Of a stretch of DNA of 64,000 nt, positions 34,636 to 44,694 are shown in pieces. The stretch's first letter is position 1, and the number at the start of each line of letters is the position of its first letter. The stretch spans positions 1-64,000 of the forward strand of contig JABWBH010000009.1 in the NCBI GenBank assembly GCA_013360585.1, in the 5' to 3' direction. This stretch comes from Phycisphaerae bacterium (GTDB taxonomy: Bacteria; Planctomycetota; Phycisphaerae; UBA1845). The notes below the pieces were generated by a model, which made no database searches, was not told the origin of the DNA, and saw only the letters and a program-made list of their open reading frames with translations. The position numbers were made by a program, and so were the translations under genes.

Positions 34636-36924
34636 ATGAGGAGGATGGGTTCGGTCAGCGTGCGGATGTGCGCGACTGCGGCGACCTTGACGCTGGGTTG
34701 GGCGACGGCGGCGCACGGAGGCGAGAAGGCGGCGCCGGCCGCGTCCGGCGGCGAGGCGATGTTTGTCGAAGTCGCGGGGGATCGTGAGTTCTCGGGCCGG
34801 ATGATTGCCCGACCGGTGCAGGTCGAGGCGTGGGTTCTGGAGGGCAAGAGCGAGCGCAAAGCGGAGCGCCTGCGCGGTCGAGCGCAGGAGGCGCTGAGCG
34901 CCTTCACGGTGATCGAATACATCCCTCAAACCGATGAGACGATCTTCGAGGTGCCCGCGGACTCGGATGAGAACACCGTTGCGGCGCAGCTCCTGGCGAC
35001 CGGGAACTTCCAGTACGTCGAGCCGGACTGGATTCTTTATCCGATCGCGTGCCCGAACGACCCGCTGCTGGGCAATCAGTGGCACCACAACGCGAACCGG
35101 ATGAACTCGTGCGCCGGTTGGGATCTGCACACCGGCAACCCGACGGTGGCGGTGGGCATTTGCGACACGGGCATCCTGACGACCCACGAAGATCTGCTGC
35201 TGCACCGGCTTGAGGGTTACAACGCCGTCGATCAGCTCTGGGAGTCGCAGGGCGGGCAGATCGGTCCGGTGCATCCGCACGGAACACAGACGACGGGCTG
35301 CGCGGCCGCCAACGGTAACAACGGTCGCGGGGTCTCCGGCGTGGGCTGGAACCTGTCGCACCGGATGATGCGGGTGAGCAACAGCAGCGGCGGCGGGTCG
35401 AGCTCTTCGATCCTCAACCACGCGGCGCGGACGGCGGTCGAGAACGGATGCAAGGTCGCCAGCGTGTCCTACAGCGGCGTGGACTCCTCCACGAACCTGA
35501 CGACCGCGACGTACATCAAGTCGATCGGGGGCCTGCTGGTCTGGGCGGCGGGGAACGACAACCGCAATCTCACGTTCTCGAACCGCGACAGCGACGACAT
35601 CATCGTGGCGGGCGCGACGGATTCGAACGACGCCAAGGCGAGTTTCTCCGCTTACGGTCCGATGGTGGACGTCGTCGCGCCGGGCGTGAGCGTGGCGACC
35701 ACGTCGTCCAGCTCGAACACGTCCTACGCCGCGGTCAGCGGCACGAGCTTCGCCTGTCCGCTGACGGCGGGGATGTGCGCGATGATCTGGTCGGCGAATC
35801 CGTCGCTGACGCCGGATGAGGTCGAGGCGGTGCTGAAAGCGTCGTGCGATGATCTGGGCGCCTCCGGCGTGGACAACACGTTCGGGTACGGACGCATCGA
35901 GCTTCTGCTGGCGATGCAGAACGCCGGCGGCGGCGGGATCACCGACTGCAACAACAACGGCGTGGATGACGCTGAGGACATCAGCAACGGCACGAGCGAA
36001 GACTGCAACGGAAACGGCGTGCCCGACGAGTGCGATCTGGCGGACGGCACGAGCGAAGACTGCAACGGAAACAGCGTGCCTGACGAGTGCGACATCGCTA
36101 ACGGCACGAGCCAGGACGCCAACGGAAACGGCGTGCCCGACGAGTGTGATCCCGAACCCGGCGTGGGCACGTGGATGTCCTTCACAGCGGACACGAGCGT
36201 GCCCGGCGTCGGAACCGCGGCGAACGAGGACATCGTCTCCTACGACGCGAATACCGGGACGTGGTCGCTGATCTTCGACGGCAGCGACGTGGGGCTGGGC
36301 GGGTTGGCGATCGACGGGATGGCGGTGCTGTCCGGCGGCGACCTCCTCCTGTCTTTCACCGCCGCGGCGACGTTCTCGAGCATCGGCACCGTGGACGACA
36401 GCGACATCGTTCGCTTCACGCCGACCTCGCTCGGTGCGAACACGGCGGGGACGTTCTCGATGTACTTCGACGGCAGTGACGTGGGGTTGTCCACTTCCGA
36501 CGAAGATGTGGACGCGATCTCGATCGACGCGTCCGGACGCCTCATCATTTCGACCCTCGGGGCGTGCTCGATGAACGGCGCGAGCGGTCAGGACGAGGAT
36601 CTCTTCACGTTCAACGCGACGTCCCTCGGATCGAACACCGCGGGGACGTTCAGTCTCCTCTTTGACGGCAGCGACGTGGGCCTCGGCTCCAACAGCAGCG
36701 AGGATGTGGACGCCGCCGCGTGGACGAGCGCGGGAACGATCCTGCTTTCGACGCTCGGGTCGTTCTCGGTTCCCGGCTTGTCCGGCGCGAACGAGGACGT
36801 GTTCCAGTTCACGCCGACCTCGCTGGGCGGAACGACCGCCGGTTCGTACAACATGGTGCTGGACCTGAGCACGCTCGGAATCAGCACAGGGGCGGACGTG
36901 GCCGCCGTTGAGGTGGCGAACTGA
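34636..36924 (+). CDS. secreted subtilisin-like serine protease with Asp/Cys-rich repeats
   Basis: 762 residues from ATG 34636, which has AAGGGGGG upstream and begins a signal peptide (cleavage near AAHGG). The S8 catalytic residues are Asp177 (CDTG), His215 (PHGTQ), Asn307 (AAGND) and Ser371 (SGTSFACP). A propeptide-like region precedes them (about 40-135). Residues about 437-508 hold 20-residue units like NGTSEDCNGNGVPDECD, a thrombospondin type-3-like calcium-binding motif frequent in planctomycetes. The last 250 residues form three units that each include FDGSDVGL. Likely an extracellular scavenging protease. Confidence 0.94.
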   Translation: MRRMGSVSVRMCATAATLTLGWATAAHGGEKAAPAASGGEAMFVEVAGDREFSGRMIARPVQVEAWVLEGKSERKAERLRGRAQEALSAFTVIEYIPQTDETIFEVPADSDENTVAAQLLATGNFQYVEPDWILYPIACPNDPLLGNQWHHNANRMNSCAGWDLHTGNPTVAVGICDTGILTTHEDLLLHRLEGYNAVDQLWESQGGQIGPVHPHGTQTTGCAAANGNNGRGVSGVGWNLSHRMMRVSNSSGGGSSSSILNHAARTAVENGCKVASVSYSGVDSSTNLTTATYIKSIGGLLVWAAGNDNRNLTFSNRDSDDIIVAGATDSNDAKASFSAYGPMVDVVAPGVSVATTSSSSNTSYAAVSGTSFACPLTAGMCAMIWSANPSLTPDEVEAVLKASCDDLGASGVDNTFGYGRIELLLAMQNAGGGGITDCNNNGVDDAEDISNGTSEDCNGNGVPDECDLADGTSEDCNGNSVPDECDIANGTSQDANGNGVPDECDPEPGVGTWMSFTADTSVPGVGTAANEDIVSYDANTGTWSLIFDGSDVGLGGLAIDGMAVLSGGDLLLSFTAAATFSSIGTVDDSDIVRFTPTSLGANTAGTFSMYFDGSDVGLSTSDEDVDAISIDASGRLIISTLGACSMNGASGQDEDLFTFNATSLGSNTAGTFSLLFDGSDVGLGSNSSEDVDAAAWTSAGTILLSTLGSFSVPGLSGANEDVFQFTPTSLGGTTAGSYNMVLDLSTLGISTGADVAAVEVAN
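35986..36153 (+). repeat. 60-bp coding repeats for DCNGNGVPDECD units
   Basis: Three tandem near-identical 60-bp units inside the protease gene, each encoding about NGTSEDCNGNGVPDECD plus three residues. The third unit has lost the first Cys (QDANGNG). Confidence 0.75.
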
Positions 36925-37000
36925 CGTTCGCTTGACGACGCCGTCGCCGGGGTTACGACCGGCGACCGGCGGTGTCGGTGAGCGACGGAAGATGCAACAA

Positions 37001-37040
37001 GACGCCCCGATCCCGTGCGGATCGGGGCGTCTTTGCGTTG
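37001..37040 (+). terminator. rho-independent terminator after the protease gene
   Basis: A perfect 13-bp stem (37001-37013 with 37019-37031) and a 5-base loop are followed by CTTTGCG. The T-run is short, but the stem is very strong. It lies between convergent genes. A half-copy of the right arm occurs near 41270. Confidence 0.75.
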
Positions 37041-37063
37041 CTCCTCATTACTTGCGCCGTGCG

Positions 37064-37552
37064 TCACGGGCAGTCGTACGATTTCTCGTCGGTCGCGCCG
37101 CACGACCAGACCGCCCCGGCGTTGCCACCGCCCGAAGGCCGGTCGTTGAACACGGCCTTGCCCTTCCCGCGAGCGTTGATCGTCCCGGAGTCCGTCGCGC
37201 CGTCGTCGAGCGTAACGGTGAAATCATCGCCCGGCACGCCGTTCTTGAGCACCACCTTGAGCTGATTGCCCCCGTTTCGAGCGCGGCACTTTGCCTTGCC
37301 GATGCGTTCCGCCCCGGAGCAACCGCCGCCGGCGCCGCCCCAGAACCCGCCGGTCAGCGAAAACTCTCCCGCCGTCAGGTCCCCCGCATCCGGCTGACCG
37401 GTCGTGCCGCCCACCTCGAACTCGCCCCCGGCGGCAAGCCCGCCCCCGCCGTCGATCGTGAACCAGGCGATCTCGAAGTCGTCCGCCCCGGCGCGCCCCG
37501 CCATCAAACCTGCCCCCACCACCACCGCATGAATCCATGAAAAGCGTCTCAT
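37064..37552 (-). CDS. small secreted protein with FTIDGGGG motif
   Basis: 162 residues from ATG 37552, supported by AAGGAA 7 bp upstream. A signal peptide ends near AGAGA. The sequence FEIAWFTIDGGGG, then GGTTGQPDAG and FSLTGGFW, is a pattern repeatedly seen in secreted planctomycete proteins of unknown function. The C-terminal half has a beta-rich segment (LKVVLKNGVPGDDFTVTLDD) and four Cys residues that may form disulfides. Confidence 0.85.
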   Translation of the reverse strand: MRRFSWIHAVVVGAGLMAGRAGADDFEIAWFTIDGGGGLAAGGEFEVGGTTGQPDAGDLTAGEFSLTGGFWGGAGGGCSGAERIGKAKCRARNGGNQLKVVLKNGVPGDDFTVTLDDGATDSGTINARGKGKAVFNDRPSGGGNAGAVWSCGATDEKSYDCP

Positions 37553-37638
37553 GTTGGTTCCTTTCGTATGCTGCATCCGTCCTGCCTTATCCTGGGTCTT
37601 GTCGTGTTCCGTCCCGGGCGTCCCTGATCGCCGGCGCA

Positions 37639-38817
37639 TTACGGCGCCGGGTGCAGATCGAACTCCATCAGGATGCCGTAGTGATCGGATATCTCGCGCG
37701 TCACGGTGTCTCCGCACTCCACGTCGGGTTCCCCCTCAGGAACCTGCCACTTCAGCACCTCATACCGCGTGGGAACGATGTCCACCCGTCCGTCCTTGCT
37801 GGGCGAATAAAGGATGTAGTCGAGGCGCCAGAATTCGTCCGTGTCGCTGTCGAAGTGCTGGCGGAACTCGTTGTCGCCGCAGGACGTGCAGGCGTACAAG
37901 TCGTCCGTGCAGTAGAAGTTCATCATCCCGTCGCGCTGAGCGCCGATGCCGCCCATCGCGTTGCTCATGTTGCCGGAGTACTCGCTGGTCTCGCCGATCA
38001 CGTTGAAGTCTCCCATCACGATGACCGGGTGCGTCGGGTTGGCGCCGCGGTAGTCGCGGATCGCGCCGGCGAGCTGCTCCATCTGCTTGCGCCGGATCTC
38101 TTCGTAGTCGTCGGCCTGCGTATGCGTGTTGAACACGCCGATCCCGTAGCCGTCCTTGTAGATCGTCGCCTGAATGAACCCCTTGTTGGCGAACCAGTCC
38201 CAGCCCGCCTTGTCGTCGAAGCTGGTCTGATCGGTGTTGTACAACTCGTGCCGGCTCAGCAGCAGCAACCCGGAATGCTGGGTCGCGCCGTTGTACTCCT
38301 TGCCGAAAAACCGGTAGCTGTAGTTCGAGTCGCTCTGAATCTGGTAGGCGTAGTCGTCGTCCCAGATCTCTTGCAGACCAAGGATGTCGGTCTGCTCAAT
38401 CGCATTTTCGTGATACGCGAGCGTCCCGAAGTAACCGGCGCGATCGTCGTCGTCGCAGTTCTCGCCGCTCAGCGCATCGCCCCAGAGGTGAGTGTTGTAC
38501 GTGATGACGCGCAGCTTCGTGCGAGGCAGCGTGCTGCCGATCGTCACCCTCCCGTTCTGCGCCTCCATCCGCAGCCCCCAGTCGATGCGCATCGCCTCAC
38601 GGTAGGTTCCCGCACTCATGCGGACGACGCCTCCGTCGCCCGCCGCGCACGCGGCGGCCTCAATCACGCTGAACCGCCGCGAGCTGGTTCCGTCCGGATT
38701 GAACCACCCCGTCTTGTTCGTGTAGATGACGTACTGCGCCGACGCCGGAACCGTCGCCCCCAGCACCATCATTCCCCCCACCGCACTCAGGAATCTCTTG
38801 TATTTGCAGGTTTTCAT
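37639..38817 (-). CDS. secreted endonuclease/exonuclease/phosphatase-family protein
   Basis: 392 residues with a signal peptide (about 10-27). EEP-fold motifs are in order: RVITYNTHLWG, LQEIWDD, VFNTHTQADD, VIVMGDFNVIG, RLDYILY and SDHYGIL, which carry the metal and catalytic residues. Secreted EEP enzymes act as nucleases or as neutral sphingomyelinase-like phosphodiesterases. The overall arrangement is closer to the latter, but this is not certain. AGAGGAG precedes the ATG at 38817. It lies just downstream of the adhesin-like gene on the same strand. Confidence 0.9.
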   Translation of the reverse strand: MKTCKYKRFLSAVGGMMVLGATVPASAQYVIYTNKTGWFNPDGTSSRRFSVIEAAACAAGDGGVVRMSAGTYREAMRIDWGLRMEAQNGRVTIGSTLPRTKLRVITYNTHLWGDALSGENCDDDDRAGYFGTLAYHENAIEQTDILGLQEIWDDDYAYQIQSDSNYSYRFFGKEYNGATQHSGLLLLSRHELYNTDQTSFDDKAGWDWFANKGFIQATIYKDGYGIGVFNTHTQADDYEEIRRKQMEQLAGAIRDYRGANPTHPVIVMGDFNVIGETSEYSGNMSNAMGGIGAQRDGMMNFYCTDDLYACTSCGDNEFRQHFDSDTDEFWRLDYILYSPSKDGRVDIVPTRYEVLKWQVPEGEPDVECGDTVTREISDHYGILMEFDLHPAP

Positions 38818-38900
38818 GTCGAACTCCTCTTAAGGATGACTCGCGTATCCGCCCCCGGGCGTCGATCGGTTTCGACGCCCAACGCGGACGTCGGCGGAGG

Positions 38901-40907
38901 TTACTGAAGGTTGACCATCACCAGGACCAGACCCTTCCCGCTGTCCAGCGACGACATCGCCTTGCCGATGATCGCGCCGTGAGCACGCTTGCGGCTCGAG
39001 GCCTTCATCGCGTGACCCGGCGTGGCGGAGGTGGTGAGCATGTCGCCGGGGCGGACCGCCCCGCCCGCGTCGGCGTCCACCCAGCAGTAGACGCGGCCCG
39101 TCAGCGCGACCGGGTGCACGCCGTCAGCGATGCTCCCCGTCTGCGTGAGGGTCATGCCCGGGTTGACGCCGCCGGCGCCGCTGATGACGCCCGCGACGCG
39201 CGTGTCATACGGCTGGTCCGCCAGACGAAGCTCACCCGCGCAGCTCGGGTCGATCGCCACGACCATCCCCGGCTCAATCGCCGCACCCGGTCCCTCCGCG
39301 CCGTTGACGTTGAACGGCTCGGCGATGTCCGACCCACCGGTGATCTCGAGCACGGTCGTGCGCGTCGTACCGTTGACGTGCAGCGTGGCGTCGGGCGTCG
39401 TCGTCCGGATGCCGACGCGATCCGCGATGAAATACGTCGTCTGCGATCCGATGCGGGCGAGACTGCGCAGGTTCCCGCCGTTCTGATCCACGCGGTCGAA
39501 GCGGAACTCCTGCCCGATCTGCGTGTCCGGATTGAGATTGAAGTTCAACCCGATCTTGTTGTTGTCGAGCTGCGCATACTGGCCGTTCTTGTAGTACAGG
39601 TTGCAGCCGAAGTTCCCCTGCGTGAAGTTCGTGCCGCTGCTTTCCTCGAAGGTGGTCAGCGCGCCGACGTGCAGGCGGGTCCGCGGGCTGTTGTTGCCCA
39701 ACCCGATCTCCCCGCTGTTGTAATACATGTCGTTGCCGTTCTGCTGCCACAGGGAACCCCCGGTCGCCGCCGTCACCTGCACCGTTCCGTCGGGGAACTT
39801 GAATCCGCCGCTCTTCGACTCGATCGTGCCGGCCACGGTGAAGGGGCTGGTCGGATCGTTGGTGTTGATGCCCACGCCGCCCGACGCGCGAACGATGAAC
39901 GTGTGTTCCTTTGCCGACTCGAAGGGCACGGTGGTCGCGTCGTTCCAGACGAACGTCCCGAGATGGTTGGCGTAGGCGCGGATGCCCGCGGCGAGACTGT
40001 AGTTGCCCGCCGCGATGTTCTCGACCCCGCCCAGGCACATGCCGAAGTCGCCCGTGGCGCGGTTGAAAACCCCGCCGAGGACCGCGGAGTAATCTCCGGA
40101 GGCCTCGTTCAGGTATCCGCCGAGCACCCCGCTCTGCGAACCCGTGGCCAAATTGATATACCCGCCGCCGACCACGCTGGCCGAACCGGAGGCGTTGTTG
40201 GTCGATCCGCCACCGACGACACTGAAAGAGTCGCCGGCGTAGTTGCCCTGTCCGCCCGCCACGGTGCTGTATGCACCACCCGCATGGTTGGCGTAACCCC
40301 CGGCGACCGTGGCGAAATGAGCGTCGTCGATGATCTCGTTGCTGTTGCCGGCCAGGTTGAGGATGCCCCCTCCGACCGTGCTGCCGTTGTCGGTCACGCG
40401 GTTAGGGTTGAGAGTAACCCCGCCAAAGAGCGTGGCGCCGATCACGCCGTTCTGCACCTCGTTGCCGTCCGCACCGGAGAACCCGCCGACCACGTTGTAA
40501 CCGCTGGAGTTGCCTTCGGTGCGCACCCCCGGAAGCGCTTGGGCCAGCGGCGCGCCGGTGAGCTTCTGACGCGGCGTCAACACGTTGCCGTTGACGATAA
40601 TCTCCAACCAGCGATCCTCCCCCGTGAACGCGTTCGCACCGAACTCCCCGTTGTCGTTCAGGAGAACGGTGAAAAGCCCGCGCGTGACTGGAACGCGGGT
40701 CTCCGCCTGCGTTCCGATCGGCGTCCCCCCGGACGGCACGTCATACAGGGCGAACGTCAGGTCCACGACGCCGTCGAACGCCGCCCCGGACTGCTTAAGC
40801 TGGCCCTGATAGGTGACGCCCGTCCCCGCGCGGACCATCCCGCTCTGAAGGCTTCCCAACAACCCGATAATTCCCACGATTCCCGCCAAGGATGTCTTGC
40901 GAAACAT
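38901..40907 (-). CDS. secreted adhesin-like protein with beta-roll repeats
   Basis: 668 residues from ATG 40907, preceded by GGGAG. A signal peptide lies at the N-terminus. Residues about 200-310 hold short glycine-rich repeats (VAGGYANHAGGAYSTVAGGQ, VVGGGSTNNASGSASVVGGG) resembling the heads of trimeric autotransporter adhesins. Before them is a beta domain (VTYQGQLKQSGAAFDGVVDL). After them lie segments with DGTVQVTAATGG and GVGINTNDPTSPFTVAGTIE, also found in tail-fibre-like and cell-surface proteins. No outer-membrane anchor barrel was recognised at the C-terminus. Probably a surface or matrix protein. Confidence 0.85.
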   Translation of the reverse strand: MFRKTSLAGIVGIIGLLGSLQSGMVRAGTGVTYQGQLKQSGAAFDGVVDLTFALYDVPSGGTPIGTQAETRVPVTRGLFTVLLNDNGEFGANAFTGEDRWLEIIVNGNVLTPRQKLTGAPLAQALPGVRTEGNSSGYNVVGGFSGADGNEVQNGVIGATLFGGVTLNPNRVTDNGSTVGGGILNLAGNSNEIIDDAHFATVAGGYANHAGGAYSTVAGGQGNYAGDSFSVVGGGSTNNASGSASVVGGGYINLATGSQSGVLGGYLNEASGDYSAVLGGVFNRATGDFGMCLGGVENIAAGNYSLAAGIRAYANHLGTFVWNDATTVPFESAKEHTFIVRASGGVGINTNDPTSPFTVAGTIESKSGGFKFPDGTVQVTAATGGSLWQQNGNDMYYNSGEIGLGNNSPRTRLHVGALTTFEESSGTNFTQGNFGCNLYYKNGQYAQLDNNKIGLNFNLNPDTQIGQEFRFDRVDQNGGNLRSLARIGSQTTYFIADRVGIRTTTPDATLHVNGTTRTTVLEITGGSDIAEPFNVNGAEGPGAAIEPGMVVAIDPSCAGELRLADQPYDTRVAGVISGAGGVNPGMTLTQTGSIADGVHPVALTGRVYCWVDADAGGAVRPGDMLTTSATPGHAMKASSRKRAHGAIIGKAMSSLDSGKGLVLVMVNLQ

Positions 40908-41400
40908 GTTCTGATCTCCCATCCGTCCTGACCTCTGAACCGGCCGGCCCGCGCCGTCCGCCGCTGTCTCATTCGCAAACCATCCCGAGAACCCGACATC
41001 CCCTGCGCCGAATTTTCCCAGGTCGCTCCCGGCCCCTCCCGCATCCCCCCAGTTCTCCTCAGCCCGATCGCGCCATGAGTGCTTACCGGCGAAGGCCCGC
41101 CTCCCCGGAAAAGACGCCTTCTCTTGAATTCCTGAGCAGGCACCCGCACAACACGTGTGTCGTCGAGTCGCAACGGGTGACGTCGGAAAACCCCGTCATA
41201 TCGGCCCGGGTCGGTTGATCGATGATGCAGGAGATGGATCAACACGCGGAGGGTGAACGTCATTCTTGCATCGGGGCGCCTTTGCGTTGCGCCGCGTGTG
41301 CCCTGCGCTTCGGACGCCGACCCGCACCTGTGAGGGGTCGATGTCCGGCTCAATTCAAGGATCGGCCTTATTGACCGTCAACAGGGGCCCTTCACGACGG
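40908..41400. other. 490-bp gap between the adhesin and the kinase genes
   Basis: No gene seen. Near 41270 is a fragment (CATCGGGGCGCCTTTGCGTT) like the right arm of the terminator at 37001-37040, but without a left arm. Confidence 0.4.
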
Positions 41401-44400
41401 TCACGGCGACGGCGCTGCCGCCCAGGTTTTTTTCCGCCACCGATCCGGGTGGGTGTCCCAAAGGCGGACCGTGCCGTCTCCGGAGGCGCTGGCGAGCGCC
41501 GAGTCATCCGGGGCAAAGGTCAGGCAGAACACGTAGTCTTCGTGTCCCTCGAGCGTCAGGACGGGGTCGAGCGTTTCCAGATCCCAGAGCCGGATCGTCG
41601 AGTCGTCCGATCCCGAGGCGAGGCGTGTGCCGTCGTGCGAGAACGCCAACGCGTAGACCGTCGAGCGGTGACCGGTCAGCGTCGCCAGGGCGTCGCGGGT
41701 TCGGAGATTCCACAACCTGACCGTGTCGTCCACGGACCCGCTGGCGAGGATCGCGCCGTCGGGGCTGATCGCCAGCGAATTGACGAAGCCCCGGTGTCCT
41801 TTGAGACGCGCAATCTCATCGCCGGATTCCGCCGCCAGGAGGACGACCGTCGCGCCGGGGGCATCCGCTGCAACCAGGTTGCCGTCCGGCGTACATACCA
41901 GCGCCCCGAAGGCCCGGCCGGGCAGCCGATGATCGGCCAGGAGATCCCTCGACCGAGTATCCCAGATGTGTATGCCCGACTCGGATCGCGCCACAAGACG
42001 CGAGCCGTCGGCGTTGAACGCCAACGCCGTGATTCGGGATGTATGCCCCGAGGACAGGTCGCCGACCGATGCACCGGTCATGCCGTTCCAGAGCTTGACG
42101 AGTCCGCGCTCATGAGCGGAGGCGACAAGCGGCGCGCCTCGACAGGAGGCGACGGCGAGCACCCGTTCCGTTTGCGTCGGGACGACGGACTCGACCGCAC
42201 CGCTCTCGATGTCCCAGTAACGCAGGTCGCGGTCCCACGAACCGGAGACGAGGCGCGTCGTGTTTCCGACGAAAGCCGCGCCGTAAACGTAGCTGGCATG
42301 CCCGCGGAGCACGCGGCGTCCGACGTCTTCGAGGCGGTTGTCAAGATCCCAACCGTAAAGGCGCCCGCCGGACGCGGCGTAAAGACGCCGAGCCGTTGCG
42401 TTCAGCGCGAGCGAGTCGATTCGGGCCCCGGTCACGACGTACTGTTTGTACCGCTCGCCGGTCTGAAGGTTCCAGACCTGGATCGAACCGTCGGTCGCAC
42501 CCGTTGCGGCAAAGCGATCACACGCGTCCAGGCATACACCGCTGATCGCGCCCGCAGGGCCCCTGAACTCGCGGAGCAGCGCCTTTCGGGGAAGGTCCAG
42601 GAGACGCGCGGACCCGTCGCTGTGACCCACCAGGGCTCGGGTTCCATCGAGATTCATGCAAAGCGCGGTGGTGGCCGCGAACGTCTGAGGTTGCGCGCGG
42701 CGGTTCCCGTGGTCTCCCGTGTGTCCGTCGTAGTAAAGGACAAAGTGATTCGCGTCGTTCGGAACTTTGTAAACACTGACCATCGTGTTGCCGTCGCCGC
42801 TGAAGGCGAGCCTGCGGAGCGATCGGCTGAAGAACAGAGTCGGACATTCCGCGGCGGTCGTGTCCCAGAGGAATCCGCCGTCTTGACCGAAGGCGACGCG
42901 CCGCCCGTCCGGAGACATCGCCAGCACGGGGGCCAGATCCCAGCCGACGGACACCGAGGCGAAGATTTCGCCCGTTTCGAGCGACCACAGGTTCAGTTCG
43001 CCGCTATCGGCATCCACGATTCCCGCGAGACGCGTTCCGTCCGCGCTGATCGCCGCGGTGTCGGGGACGGGTCCGCGCATCTGCACGAGAACGTCGAACT
43101 GCGCCAGCGACGGAAACCAGGCGCCGACGCGCCCGGATTCGCAAACGACCGTGACGAGGTCGTCCGGCTCGTTCAGCGCCCACGCAAGGATCGGCTCGCC
43201 GCAATCGAGAAAAGAGTCAAACTGCTCGACGCGGTTGAGAAGATGGCGCCACTCCCAGCGTTCCGGGTGTTCGCCGGCGGCCTTCAGCCAGGTCGAGGCC
43301 GCGGCCGGGTCATTGTACCTCAGGGAGGCGGACGCCGCGTCGACGGCGGCGCGGTACGACTGCCACACCGCGGAGATCAGGGCGTCCGCACGCTCACCGG
43401 CGACGCGTTCCGCACGACGCGAGATCTGCCGCTGCCGCAGCGACACCCCGGTAGCCGTCGCCATCGCCACGAAGGCGAGGACCATCGCGGCGGCGACCGC
43501 GCGATGACGGCGGGCGAACTTGCGAAGCTGATACACCACCGACGTCGGACGGGCGAGAATCGGCTGCTGACGGAGATACCGGCGGATATCCGCGGCCATG
43601 TCGGCGGCGGAGGCATACCGGCGGTCGGGGTCCTTCTCCAGCGCCTTGCCGACGATCACCTCGACGTCGCCGCTCAACGCCCGGCGGACGGTTCCCAGCC
43701 GCGTCGGCTCCTCCTCGCGGATGATCCTCATGCATTCGTGCAGCAGCTTGCCCTCGAGCGCATAAGGAAGCCGCCCCGTCAGCAGTTCGCAGGCAATGAC
43801 CCCCAGGGTGTAGACGTCGCTTCGGGCGTCAAGGCTTGAAGCGTCGCCCGACGCCTGCTCCGGACTCATGTAGTGGACCGTGCCGATGAGTTGACCGACG
43901 GTCGTTTGCAGCGTCACTCTCTGTCGATCGACATCGAGGGCGCGGGCGACCCCGAAATCGAGGATCTTCGGCTGCGGACCGAGGTCCGTTCCGCTGCCGG
44001 ACCGATCCGGCACGATGAGGATGTTGGCGGGCTTCAGATCGCGGTGAACGATGCCGTTAAGATGCGCGTGATGCAGGGCGTCGCACAGTCGCGCGAGGAT
44101 CTCCAGAAGCTCATGCGTCGAGCACGCATGAAGGCGCGCAAACTCACGCAGCGGAAGACCCTCGACCAGCTCCATCGCGAAAAAAGGCGCCTCCACGCCG
44201 CCTGAGACGGCGCTCCCGGCGTGGTAGATGCGCGCAATCCCGGGATGACTGAGCTGCCCGAGCAATTGCACTTCCTGCCGGAACCGGCGAAGCAGCGTCG
44301 GCGTTGAATTCTCCGGGCGGATCACCTTCAGCGCGACGCGCCGGCGAGGACCCTGCTGCTCGGCTTCGTAGACGACGCCCATCCCCCCCTCGCCGAGCAC

Positions 44401-44694
44401 CCGGAGGATCCGGTAGTCCCCGATCGATCCCGGGATCGCCGGCGTGTTCGCGCGGGACGCGGACGACTCCTCCGCGACGTGATTCACCGCCAGCGCCAGC
44501 CTCTCCGCCACGGCGCCGCACGCCGCGGACTCAAGGAAGGGCAGGGGTTCGGCGTCGGCGGACAGCAGGTCCAGAACGGCTTCGCACATCGCGGCGTCCG
44601 CACCGCACGACCGGCGCACGAACGCCTCGCGCTGATCGGCGGGCAGGGCGCACGCCTGGAAAAACAACGCCTTGATCCGCCCGAAGTCGTTCAT
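41401..44694 (-). CDS. Ser/Thr protein kinase with WD40 repeats
   Basis: 1097 residues from ATG 44694, which overlaps the sigma factor stop by 4 nt (ATGA). The kinase domain (about 94-375) is complete: glycine loop LGEGGMGVVYE (100-110), Lys123 in VALKVI, HRDLKPANIL with Asp219, DFG 246-248 and MSPEQA. One membrane helix (about 398-418) separates it from an extracytoplasmic part with many WD40 repeats (for example GHRSTVYALAFSHDGTRLAS), probably a propeller that binds a signal or partner. Bacterial kinases of this type pair with ECF factors in planctomycetes. Confidence 0.95.
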   Translation of the reverse strand: MNDFGRIKALFFQACALPADQREAFVRRSCGADAAMCEAVLDLLSADAEPLPFLESAACGAVAERLALAVNHVAEESSASRANTPAIPGSIGDYRILRVLGEGGMGVVYEAEQQGPRRRVALKVIRPENSTPTLLRRFRQEVQLLGQLSHPGIARIYHAGSAVSGGVEAPFFAMELVEGLPLREFARLHACSTHELLEILARLCDALHHAHLNGIVHRDLKPANILIVPDRSGSGTDLGPQPKILDFGVARALDVDRQRVTLQTTVGQLIGTVHYMSPEQASGDASSLDARSDVYTLGVIACELLTGRLPYALEGKLLHECMRIIREEEPTRLGTVRRALSGDVEVIVGKALEKDPDRRYASAADMAADIRRYLRQQPILARPTSVVYQLRKFARRHRAVAAAMVLAFVAMATATGVSLRQRQISRRAERVAGERADALISAVWQSYRAAVDAASASLRYNDPAAASTWLKAAGEHPERWEWRHLLNRVEQFDSFLDCGEPILAWALNEPDDLVTVVCESGRVGAWFPSLAQFDVLVQMRGPVPDTAAISADGTRLAGIVDADSGELNLWSLETGEIFASVSVGWDLAPVLAMSPDGRRVAFGQDGGFLWDTTAAECPTLFFSRSLRRLAFSGDGNTMVSVYKVPNDANHFVLYYDGHTGDHGNRRAQPQTFAATTALCMNLDGTRALVGHSDGSARLLDLPRKALLREFRGPAGAISGVCLDACDRFAATGATDGSIQVWNLQTGERYKQYVVTGARIDSLALNATARRLYAASGGRLYGWDLDNRLEDVGRRVLRGHASYVYGAAFVGNTTRLVSGSWDRDLRYWDIESGAVESVVPTQTERVLAVASCRGAPLVASAHERGLVKLWNGMTGASVGDLSSGHTSRITALAFNADGSRLVARSESGIHIWDTRSRDLLADHRLPGRAFGALVCTPDGNLVAADAPGATVVLLAAESGDEIARLKGHRGFVNSLAISPDGAILASGSVDDTVRLWNLRTRDALATLTGHRSTVYALAFSHDGTRLASGSDDSTIRLWDLETLDPVLTLEGHEDYVFCLTFAPDDSALASASGDGTVRLWDTHPDRWRKKTWAAAPSP

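Noticed and set aside
38979-40931. 650-codon open frame on the plus strand
   Set aside because: Antisense to the adhesin-like gene and without motifs.
41266-43839. 857-codon open frame on the plus strand
   Set aside because: Antisense to the WD40 part of the kinase. Its repeats are the mirror of the WD40 repeats.
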